Below are positions 1 to 5,252 of a stretch of 5,252 nt of DNA, piece after piece. This DNA comes from Sphingobium sp. (GTDB taxonomy: Bacteria; Pseudomonadota; Alphaproteobacteria; Sphingomonadales; Sphingomonadaceae): the NCBI GenBank assembly GCA_020051025.1, contig JAGVJS010000181.1, positions 1-5,252 of the forward strand, written 5' to 3'. The notes beneath the pieces were generated by a model, which worked only from the letters and a program-made list of their open reading frames with translations, was not told the DNA's origin and searched no databases. The stretch's first letter is position 1. The number at the start of each line of letters is the position of its first letter. A program made the translations under genes and the position numbers.

Positions 1-619
1 GCGCGTCGCTCGCCTCCACCGCCACTTCGCCGGGGCTGTCGGCGGGCAGGCGCCGGGCGCTCATATAGACAAGGAAGAAGAGCGCGCCGTAGCAAAGCGA
101 CCAGACGATGCTCTGCGCCTTGAGCGCCAGCAGCGGCTCCATCAGCAACGGATAGGCGATCAGACCAGCGAAACTGCCCAGGTTCGATGCCGCATAGAGC
201 GGATAGGGATCGCGCCCCTCCGACAGCGCATACCAGCGTTGCAGCAGCGGAGCCTGCGCCGCGACGATGAAGAAGAGCGGGCCGATCGACGCGCCGAGCA
301 GCCACAGCACCCACAGGGCCGGCTCCATGTCCGCGGGCGGTTGCCATCCCGCCAGCCCGATCGGCAGGAAGATGGCGGAAATCAGGAACAGGCCGAGATG
401 AATCAGCGCCTGCCGCCGCGCCGGGAACCGCCCCAGCATATGGGCATAGCCATAGCCCGCCAGCAGCAGCGCCTGATAGACCAGCATGGCGGAGTTCCAC
501 ACCGACGGCGCCCCGCCCAGCCGTGGCAGAGCCATGCGGGCAATCATCGGCTGGACCAGAAACAGCAGAAACGATCCCGCGCAGATCGTGATGATGAAGC
601 GGGTGCGCGTACCGATCAA
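1..619 (-). CDS. Fused MFS/spermidine synthase-type membrane protein, N-terminal part (3' end beyond window)
   Basis: This is an open frame of 206 codons running off the left edge. Seen: several hydrophobic segments, roughly residues 7-28, 41-61, 71-91, 103-121, 145-165 and 168-186. The run 'FLVQPMIARMALPRLGG' followed by 'VWNSAMLVYQALLLAGYGYAH' is typical of the membrane half of fused MFS/spermidine synthase proteins, as is the 'YPLYAASNLGSFAGLIAYP' stretch. Known of the family: such a membrane region precedes a soluble aminopropyltransferase-like (SpeE-fold) domain, whose true substrate is usually unproven. That domain, if present, lies outside the window. The start is TTG at 619, chosen because AGGAGG lies 8 bases upstream and the frame has a stop at 650-652 with no ATG or GTG between. 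The ATG at 653 is in another frame. The gene lies 97 bases downstream of hemB on the same strand, with no clear terminator between, so read-through from hemB is possible. Confidence 0.85.
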   Translation of the reverse strand, partial: MIGTRTRFIITICAGSFLLFLVQPMIARMALPRLGGAPSVWNSAMLVYQALLLAGYGYAHMLGRFPARRQALIHLGLFLISAIFLPIGLAGWQPPADMEPALWVLWLLGASIGPLFFIVAAQAPLLQRWYALSEGRDPYPLYAASNLGSFAGLIAYPLLMEPLLALKAQSIVWSLCYGALFFLVYMSARRLPADSPGEVAVEASDA

Positions 620-627
620 ATGCCGAT

Positions 628-633
628 CCTCCT
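628..633 (-). promoter_or_regulatory. Strong Shine-Dalgarno that fixes a TTG start
   Basis: On the minus strand this reads AGGAGG, a perfect anti-16S match, with 8 bases to the TTG at 619. It supports the TTG as the true start of the partial membrane protein. No ATG or GTG lies in this frame between the upstream stop (650-652) and that TTG. Confidence 0.75.
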
Positions 634-716
634 GTCGCCCCCGCCCCTTTCATGGCGCAGCCGGCGTGCAGGATTCAAGCCGGATTCTGGCGGAAGATGA
701 CGAAGGAAGTTTTGAA

Positions 717-1712
717 TCAGCCGCCCAGCAACCGTGCCGCATGCAGCGCATGATAGGTCAGCACGCCCGAACAGCCCGCGCGCTTGAACGCCATCAACGT
801 TTCCAGCACCATCGCGTCGCGATCCGCTGCGCCGGCCGCGACCGCATGTTCGATCATCGCATATTCGCCCGACACCTGATAGGCGAAGACCGGCACGGAA
901 AAGCGATCCCGCACGCGGGCGACGATGTCCAGATAGGGCAGGCCCGGCTTCACCATCACGCTGTCGGCGCCTTCGGCCAGATCCAGCGCCACTTCGCGCA
1001 GCGCTTCCTCACCATTGGCGGGGTCCATCTGGTAATTTTTCTTGTCGCCCTTCAACAAGCCGCGCGATCCCACCGCATCGCGGAACGGGCCGTAGAAGGC
1101 GCTGGCATATTTGGCGGCATAGGCCATGATCTGGACGTTGGCATGGCCGGTTTCCTCCAGCGCCTCTCGAATCGCACCGACGCGGCCGTCCATCATGTCG
1201 CTGGGCGCGATGATGTCCGCGCCTGCCGCCGCCTGGTTGAGCGACTGACCGATCAGTACCTCGATGGTTGCGTCGTTGACGACATAGCCCGTTTCGTCCA
1301 GCAGCCCATCCTGCCCATGGGCGGTATAGGGGTCGAGCGCCACATCGGTCAGGATGCCGATATCGGGCACCGCATCCTTGATCGCGCGGATCGCGCGACA
1401 CATCAGGTTATCGGGATTGAGCGCTTCGGCCCCATCGTCGCTGCGCCGTTCCGCCTGCGTATTGGGGAAGAGGGCGAGGCAGGGAATGCCGGCATCGCGC
1501 GCGTCCTTTGCCCGCTCGACCATCAGGTCCACCGACCATCGCGACACGCCGGGCAGCGCCGCGATCGGTTCCTCCACGCCTTCTCCTTCGGTGACGAACA
1601 GCGGCCAGATGAAATCACTGGGTGACAGGCGGTTTTCGGCATGCATCGCCCGGCTCCAGGCCGATGCACGAGTACGGCGCAGGCGCAGCGCCGGATAGGG
1701 AGCGTAGGTCAT
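717..1712 (-). CDS. hemB: Porphobilinogen synthase (delta-aminolevulinic acid dehydratase)
   Basis: The enzyme condenses two 5-aminolevulinate molecules to porphobilinogen, the second common step toward haem, and other tetrapyrroles, in the cytoplasm. The 331 residues match the usual family length. The two active-site lysines are visible: K201 in 'YAAKYAS' and K255 in 'VMVKPG', the Schiff-base lysine. The metal loop at 123-136, 'DVALDPYTAHGQDG', has Ala/Asp residues where zinc-type enzymes carry a cysteine triad. This is the pattern of the magnesium-dependent Pseudomonas aeruginosa type. E247 in 'LAEGAD' lies where that class has its allosteric magnesium site. 'APSDMMDGRVGAIREAL' (169-185) and 'YQVSGEYAM' (278-286) are further family blocks. 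The ATG at 1712 is kept because the family N-terminus 'RLRRTRASAWSRAM' begins only a few residues in, although no clear Shine-Dalgarno precedes it. The glycosyltransferase gene ends 71 bases upstream on the same strand. Confidence 0.97.
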   Translation of the reverse strand: MTYAPYPALRLRRTRASAWSRAMHAENRLSPSDFIWPLFVTEGEGVEEPIAALPGVSRWSVDLMVERAKDARDAGIPCLALFPNTQAERRSDDGAEALNPDNLMCRAIRAIKDAVPDIGILTDVALDPYTAHGQDGLLDETGYVVNDATIEVLIGQSLNQAAAGADIIAPSDMMDGRVGAIREALEETGHANVQIMAYAAKYASAFYGPFRDAVGSRGLLKGDKKNYQMDPANGEEALREVALDLAEGADSVMVKPGLPYLDIVARVRDRFSVPVFAYQVSGEYAMIEHAVAAGAADRDAMVLETLMAFKRAGCSGVLTYHALHAARLLGG

Positions 1713-1783
1713 GCGAACGGGTGTAGGCTGCGGGGTTCAGGGGATCAAGCGGGGCACTTTGTCCCAGCCGCCTGCAACCAGAG

Positions 1784-2887
1784 TCAAAGCTTCCCCGGTC
1801 GCCGGCTCATCGCGAGCGCAAGCCACAGGCCGCCGGCGCGGACGACCTTGTCGTTTCTCAGATATTGCCAGGCCACCTGCCCAAACGGAACCGGTGAGCA
1901 GCCCTCCATGACGCCGCGATATCGGCCAATCTCTCGGCGCAGTTGCGCAATGGAGGCGCGTGACCGGGGGCATCGCAGGAGGCGCTTGGAAATCTTGACA
2001 TATTCCCGCTCCAGAAAACGGGCGATGACCATCTTCGTGCGTGCGCTCACCCCGGGCAGGCAGTGGGGCAATTCAGCATGGAAGCCGACCAGCGCCCGCG
2101 CCAGTTCGTCATTGCGCCGCCGATCGAAGGCCTTGGCCGTTCTGGCAAGCTGCGCCATGATGCTGCCGGGGCGGGAACGGTAATAGATCCACGGTTCGGG
2201 GACGTGAAAGAAGCTGCGCACCTGCAACAACAGACGTGGCACGATCGCTACATCCTCGAAACAGGCACCGTCCGGGAAGCGCATCGCCGGGCTGAACAGA
2301 TCGCGCTTCCAAACCCGCGACCAGACATGCAGGCGCCGCCGTGCGAAAATGCCGGCGATCAATGTTTCTGTGCAATCCGACAGCATGTGGGCCGGCCCGT
2401 CATAGGTCGAAAACGGCACATCCCCTTCCCGAACATAGTCGCAGGATATCAGATCGGGCTGATGGATGTTCACGATGGCGCGCAATGCGTCGATCGCACC
2501 GGCCACCATCCGGTCATCGGCATCGATGAACCAGATATAGCGTCCGCGTGCGGCATCCACCAATGTGTTGCGGGCCGCGCTGATCCCGCGATTGCGGGCA
2601 TGGCTGATGACATGCGCCCTACCCCCGACCGCCCGCGCCATCTGCCGGCACAGTTCGGCTGAACCATCCGTAGAACAATCATCCAGGACGATAAGTTCGA
2701 CCTGCGCATCATCGCGCATCTCATACAGGATGGAGGACAAACATTCTTCGACAAATGGCCGGACATTATACACCGGCACCAATATGCTCAGCCACAAGCC
2801 ACCGTTCATCGCTGCGGTGCCATTGGCCGCAGCGGACATCATGCCTGTCATAGTCCCCCGATGCGAGTTCTCCTCGCACACCCCCAT
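1784..2887 (-). CDS. Family 2 (GT-A fold) glycosyltransferase
   Basis: This protein probably moves a sugar from a nucleotide-sugar donor to a surface polysaccharide or other glycan; acceptor and donor cannot be read from sequence. Seen, numbering from the ATG at 2887: 'LSILVPVYN' at 33-41 opens the GT-A fold, 'VLDDCSTDGS' at 67-76 carries the nucleotide-binding Asp pair, 'HARNRGISAARN' at 96-107 is typical of the family, and 'FIDADD' at 120-125 is the DXD-type metal motif. 'VWSRVWKRDLF' (188-198) and 'CFEDVAIVPRLL' (209-220), with its Glu-Asp pair as probable catalytic base, follow. The C-terminal third looks helical and basic, with no obvious transmembrane segment. The start is uncertain: the first 32 residues precede the conserved fold, and ATGs at 2851, 2842, 2839 and 2809 are in frame. 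The ATG at 2842 has a GGGGGA 11 bases upstream; none has an ideal Shine-Dalgarno. No other glycan genes lie nearby, so its pathway is unknown. Confidence 0.88.
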   Translation of the reverse strand: MGVCEENSHRGTMTGMMSAAANGTAAMNGGLWLSILVPVYNVRPFVEECLSSILYEMRDDAQVELIVLDDCSTDGSAELCRQMARAVGGRAHVISHARNRGISAARNTLVDAARGRYIWFIDADDRMVAGAIDALRAIVNIHQPDLISCDYVREGDVPFSTYDGPAHMLSDCTETLIAGIFARRRLHVWSRVWKRDLFSPAMRFPDGACFEDVAIVPRLLLQVRSFFHVPEPWIYYRSRPGSIMAQLARTAKAFDRRRNDELARALVGFHAELPHCLPGVSARTKMVIARFLEREYVKISKRLLRCPRSRASIAQLRREIGRYRGVMEGCSPVPFGQVAWQYLRNDKVVRAGGLWLALAMSRRPGKL

Positions 2888-2918
2888 TGATGGGCGCTGC
2901 CTATCACGACCGATATCA

Positions 2919-2946
2919 TTGCAAAAGCCTGTAGTTCTAATATGAT
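2919..2946 (+). promoter_or_regulatory. Candidate sigma-70-like promoter for the STAS-like gene
   Basis: TTGCAA (2919-2924) is followed after 16 bases by TATGAT (2941-2946), giving 4 of 6 matches to TTGACA and 5 of 6 to TATAAT. It is the best -35/-10 pair I found in the intergenic region. It would give a leader of about 170 bases before the ATG at 3122, which is long. Alphaproteobacterial promoters vary widely, so this is a weak call. Confidence 0.3.
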
Positions 2947-3016
2947 AGAGGACGAATCTGCCGACTGCTGCGACGCTTGCCCGATAGGATCGAAAACGCG
3001 CGGGAACAATCGGGGA

Positions 3017-3076
3017 AGTTTACCGATCCTTTAGACCTTGGTCGAAGTGGGCAGGAATGATTACCTTTCGTAAACT
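3017..3076. repeat. Short inverted repeat AGTTTAC / GTAAACT upstream of STAS-like gene
   Basis: AGTTTAC at 3017-3023 and its exact reverse complement GTAAACT at 3070-3076 flank 46 bases, just upstream of the ribosome binding site of the gene at 3122. The spacing is too wide for a simple hairpin operator; a looping regulator or chance are both possible. The identity of the arms is read directly from the sequence; function is unproven. Confidence 0.3.
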
Positions 3077-3121
3077 CTGATATCGCAGGGCTGACAGGGC
3101 GACGGACAGGAAAGCCCCCCA

Positions 3122-3511
3122 ATGATCAGCGTCACTTCGGACAAAAGCCGCAAGCTCGTCATCGCCCAGATGACGGGCTTTCTCGAACCCGCGGACGTGC
3201 AGCGTTTCAGCGACGACAAGGAAGCGGCCGTCATCGCCATGGGCCTTGGATCGGGCGAATATTATATGCTGGTCAACACCGAAGGGTGCGTCATCCAGTC
3301 GCAAGAGGTGGTGGCCACCTTCATGCGCGTGATCCTGCAATCGCCCTTCCGCTCGCGGCGGCTGGCGGTGGTGCGGCACGACAATCTGACCCGCCTGCAA
3401 ACCCGGCGCATCCTGAGCGTGCGGGACGAAGCCGAACTGTTCGCGTCGGTGACGGAGGCCGAGCAATGGCTGTTCGACGCACCGGTCGAAAAGCGCGTCG
3501 CCTACGGCTGA
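3122..3511 (+). CDS. Small STAS/SpoIIAA-like domain protein, function unknown
   Basis: This is a 129-residue soluble protein without signal peptide or membrane segment. Its pattern (strand 'KLVIAQMTGFL', helix 'PADVQRFSDDKEAAVIAM', strand 'EYYMLVNTE', then 'GCVIQSQEVVATFMRVIL', 'RRLAVVRHDNLTRLQTRRIL', and a final 'TEAEQWLF') fits the alternating beta-alpha layout of STAS/SpoIIAA-like proteins. In anti-sigma-factor antagonists, the loop after the third strand carries the regulatory serine. Here that place roughly holds S60 in 'IQSQ', but the usual D-S-G signature is absent, so a partner-switching role is not shown. The conserved tail 'QTRRIL...TEAEQWLF' is one I associate with small, mostly uncharacterised proteins of sphingomonads. 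The ATG at 3122 has AGGAA at 3108-3112, with a 9-base spacer. The VOC gene follows after 40 bases on the same strand and may be co-transcribed. An overlapping 171-codon minus-strand frame is judged a shadow. Confidence 0.75.
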   Translation: MISVTSDKSRKLVIAQMTGFLEPADVQRFSDDKEAAVIAMGLGSGEYYMLVNTEGCVIQSQEVVATFMRVILQSPFRSRRLAVVRHDNLTRLQTRRILSVRDEAELFASVTEAEQWLFDAPVEKRVAYG

Positions 3512-3551
3512 TCCGCTTTCCCCGTCGCCAGGCATCGCCTAAAGCCGGCTG

Positions 3552-3941
3552 ATGCGCGCCATCCATCATATCGCCCTCATCTGTTCCGACTATGACCGGT
3601 CGCGGGCTTTCTATCGCGACCTGTTGGGCCTGCCGGTGATCCGCGAAGTGTGGCGGGCGGAACGGCAATCCTGGAAGTGCGATCTCGACGCGGGCAATGC
3701 GCAGATCGAACTATTTTCCTTCCCCGCGCCCCCTGCGCGACCGACCCGTCCCGAAGCCTGCGGCCTGCGCCACCTCGCCTTTCTGGTGGATGATCTGGAC
3801 GCGGAGGTTGCGCGGCTGGCAGCGACCGGCGTCGCCTGCGAACCCATTCGCATCGACGAACATACCGGCCAGCGCTTCACCTTCTTCGCCGACCCCGACG
3901 GGCTGCCGCTGGAACTGTATGAAAGCGCCCCAGTCGCCTGA
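3552..3941 (+). CDS. gloA2: VOC-superfamily metalloprotein of the YaeR/GloA2 type
   Basis: This is a 129-residue single-domain protein of the vicinal oxygen chelate fold, glyoxalase I-like. It closely follows the E. coli YaeR pattern: 'HHIALICSDYDRSRAFY' at 5-21, 'QIELFSFPAPPARPTRPEACGLRHLAF' at 51-77, and 'QRFTFFADPDGLPLELYE' at 107-124. The four metal-ligand positions are all present: H6, E53, H74 and E121, as expected for an active metal site across two beta-alpha-beta-beta-beta halves. Glyoxalase I would convert the methylglyoxal-glutathione hemithioacetal to lactoylglutathione, but YaeR-type proteins have not been clearly shown to do so, and the substrate is open. The symbol gloA2 follows common annotation and does not prove function. 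The ATG at 3552 fits the family N-terminus; only a weak AAAG precedes it, suggesting translation helped by the upstream gene 40 bases away. Its stop lies 5 bases from the stop of the convergent peptidase gene. Confidence 0.92.
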   Translation: MRAIHHIALICSDYDRSRAFYRDLLGLPVIREVWRAERQSWKCDLDAGNAQIELFSFPAPPARPTRPEACGLRHLAFLVDDLDAEVARLAATGVACEPIRIDEHTGQRFTFFADPDGLPLELYESAPVA

Positions 3942-3946
3942 TCCCG

Positions 3947-5252
3947 TTATTTCGCGAACCGTTTGAAGAAACTGTCGTCATTCCAGGCCGGCCGCGCCGC
4001 AGCATTGGCGACGCGCAACGTGACCGCCGTGACATAGGCGTTCAGCTTCGCGCTTTCGGCCGGCATCACCGGCTGGTTCAGATCGTCGAACGGCGAGTGG
4101 TAGATATTGGCCCGCCACGCTTTCTCCGTCGCCGCCTCCGGCGTACCGGCCTTGAAGCCATATTTGAAGAAGAGCGCAGGGATGCCCTGTCGAATGAAGG
4201 CATATTGGTCGGACCGGATGAAGACATTGCGGTCCGGGAAGGGATCAGGCGTAATCGGCAGGTTCATCTGCGCGCTCACCACTTCGGCCTCCTTGCCCAG
4301 ACTGCTCTGGTCGTAACCGATCGGCGTCACGCTGGTCAGCGGAAAAATCGGCAGCGCCATGTCGAAATTCAGGTCCGCGACGATGCTCTTTGCCGGCACG
4401 GTCGGCCGCCCCGCAAAATAGCGCGCGCCCAGCAGCCCCTTCTCCTCCGCGGTGACGATGGTGAACAGGATGGAGCGTTTCGGCTTCACCTTGCTGGCCT
4501 TCAGCCCCCGCGCAATTTCCAGCAGGCTGGCCACGCCCGACGCATTGTCGAACGCGCCATTATAAATGGCGTCGCCCTTGATCGGCGTGCCGATGCCATA
4601 GCCGTCCAGATGCGCCGACAGCACGACATGTTCGGCCTTCAGCGTGGGATCGCTGCCCGGCATGACCGCGACCAGATTGGGCGAGGACAGGTCGCGCCGC
4701 GTCGCCGCCACCTGCGCCTTCAAACGTAGCGCCAGCGGGAAGCTGGCGACCGGGGCGCTGGCATCGGCTGCCGCTGCGATAGCGGCGAAATTCTTGTCCG
4801 TGCCCGCGAAGAATTGCGCCGACTTGGCCGGATCGAACTGCGCGCTCAGGAAGGGTTGCTTCGTTTCCCGCATCCCATCGTCCGCGAAATACAGCGCCGG
4901 CGCGCCCGCCAGCGCGACCCGCCGCACCCAGGGAATTTCCACCTGCCCCGGCGTCACCAAAGTGATGAGGCCCAGCGCCCCCTTGTCCGCCAGCCATTGC
5001 GCCCGTTCCGACCGGGCATGGGATTTGAGCGCACCCGAAATATTCGCCGGCCCGCCGGACAGCACCACCACGATCCTGCCCTTCAGGTCCAGCCCGGCAA
5101 AATCATCATGCCCCGCCTCCGGCAAATGCAGGCCATAGCCGGCAAAGACCATCGGCGCGTCGATCTGCTCCGGCACCGGGCCGCCGCTGCCTGAAAAGAT
5201 GAGGTCGCCCGGCACCGCCAGCGCCGCCTCCCCCTGCGGCCCCACCAGCGCC
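3947..5252 (-). CDS. M28-family zinc metallopeptidase with PA-like domain, C-terminal part (5' end beyond window)
   Basis: The visible 434 codons are the larger, C-terminal part of an M28 aminopeptidase-like enzyme. Numbered from the first full codon (5251), the segment 'APMVFAGYGL' to 'LITLVTPG' (about 32-102) looks like a protease-associated (PA) domain. The catalytic domain then shows the complete co-catalytic zinc set: H214 and D216 in 'SAHLDG', D235 in 'FDNASG', the Glu pair 269-270 in 'TAEEKGLLG' (base plus ligand), D297 in 'NFDM', and H385 in 'YHSPFDD'. 'SDQYAFIRQGIPALFF' is another family block. Known relatives are exported, periplasmic or outer-membrane-linked peptidases with an N-terminal signal; that part is missing here, so location is inferred. 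The frame stays open through the right edge, and the in-frame GTG at 5245 is most likely an internal valine, not the start. It reads toward the VOC gene with 5 bases between the stops. Confidence 0.93.
   Translation of the reverse strand, partial: ALVGPQGEAALAVPGDLIFSGSGGPVPEQIDAPMVFAGYGLHLPEAGHDDFAGLDLKGRIVVVLSGGPANISGALKSHARSERAQWLADKGALGLITLVTPGQVEIPWVRRVALAGAPALYFADDGMRETKQPFLSAQFDPAKSAQFFAGTDKNFAAIAAAADASAPVASFPLALRLKAQVAATRRDLSSPNLVAVMPGSDPTLKAEHVVLSAHLDGYGIGTPIKGDAIYNGAFDNASGVASLLEIARGLKASKVKPKRSILFTIVTAEEKGLLGARYFAGRPTVPAKSIVADLNFDMALPIFPLTSVTPIGYDQSSLGKEAEVVSAQMNLPITPDPFPDRNVFIRSDQYAFIRQGIPALFFKYGFKAGTPEAATEKAWRANIYHSPFDDLNQPVMPAESAKLNAYVTAVTLRVANAAARPAWNDDSFFKRFAK

Larger units (their letters stand above)
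2888..3121. other. Divergent intergenic region between glycosyltransferase and STAS-like gene
   Basis: These 234 bases separate two divergently read genes and so should hold both promoters. It is visibly less GC-rich near 2910-2950 than the flanking genes. I see one candidate plus-strand sigma-70-like promoter (2919-2946), an inverted repeat AGTTTAC/GTAAACT (3017-3076), and a second 6-bp inverted repeat CCCGAT (2980-2985) / ATCGGG (3009-3014). No convincing minus-strand promoter could be picked. A 61-codon minus-strand frame (2937-3122) crosses the region but resembles no family I know and is not called. Confidence 0.7.

Noticed and set aside
620..716. A possible terminator after hemB (CCGGC...GCCGG arms on the minus strand).
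   Set aside because: The stem is only 5 bp with a wide loop and no following T-run, so it is not a credible intrinsic terminator.
486..1625. A 379-codon plus-strand frame, longer than the hemB gene it overlaps.
   Set aside because: It lies antisense to a clear hemB, is rich in Arg/His/Gln/Ile as expected from the complement of GC-rich codons, and shows no domain. Long antisense frames are common at this base composition.
2063..2662. A 199-codon plus-strand frame inside the glycosyltransferase gene.
   Set aside because: It is antisense to the conserved GT-A motifs and has no family pattern or ribosome site of its own; it is a shadow.
1784..2887. Possible horizontal transfer of the glycosyltransferase, from its lower third-position GC near the N-terminus.
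   Set aside because: A hand count of 50 codons from the ATG at 2809 gave about 58% GC at third positions, but a second 50-codon stretch gave about 76%, and the start of hemB about 70%. The difference is too small and uneven to support transfer.
3001..3075. A general-stress (EcfG-type) promoter suggested by GGAAC near 3003.
   Set aside because: The needed GTT-type -10 element is not at the 16-17 base spacing; the nearest GTT is only about 10 bases away.
2937..3122. A 61-codon minus-strand frame in the intergenic region.
   Set aside because: It has no family resemblance and its basic, low-complexity content fits chance. It would also fill the only space for divergent promoters.
3020..3535. 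A 171-codon minus-strand frame covering the STAS-like gene.
   Set aside because: It has a His/Asp-rich shadow-like composition. The plus-strand frame has a good ribosome site and a recognisable alternating strand/helix layout, so it is the real gene.
4097..4729. A 210-codon plus-strand frame antisense to the peptidase.
   Set aside because: It is very Arg/His-rich and is the mirror of conserved zinc-site codons; it is a shadow.

Overview
The window looks like ordinary chromosome from a high-GC alphaproteobacterium, most likely a sphingomonad (Sphingobium/Sphingomonas/Novosphingobium type). This assignment is inference. It rests on the high GC content, GC-rich third codon positions with a persistent liking for TAT and CAT, and proteins that read like sphingomonad versions of their families. 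I see no tRNA, rRNA, CRISPR array, insertion sequence, phage gene or plasmid function.

Layout: (1) positions 1-619, minus strand, hold the N-terminal membrane half of a fused MFS/spermidine-synthase-type protein. It is cut by the left edge and starts with TTG behind a strong Shine-Dalgarno. (2) 717-1712, minus, is hemB, a complete porphobilinogen synthase of the magnesium-type, non-zinc class. (3) 1784-2887, minus, is a family 2 glycosyltransferase with an uncertain start. (4) 2888-3121 is a 234-base divergent intergenic region with one candidate promoter and two short inverted repeats. (5) 3122-3511, plus, is a small STAS/SpoIIAA-like protein. (6) 3552-3941, plus, is a YaeR/GloA2-type VOC metalloprotein. 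(7) 3947-5252, minus, is the C-terminal part of an M28 zinc peptidase with a PA-like domain, cut by the right edge and convergent with the VOC gene across a 5-base gap.

The three left-hand genes all read leftward with gaps of 71 and 97 bases, so they could share transcripts, but their functions (surface glycosylation, tetrapyrrole synthesis, possible polyamine-like transfer) do not form one pathway. The STAS-like and VOC genes read rightward with a 40-base gap and may be a two-gene unit. The peptidase belongs to a separate leftward unit.

I found no convincing undescribed system. The points most worth a second look are the STAS-like/VOC pair, the uncertain start and isolated setting of the glycosyltransferase, the TTG start of the partial membrane protein, and the tight convergent junction at 3941/3947.
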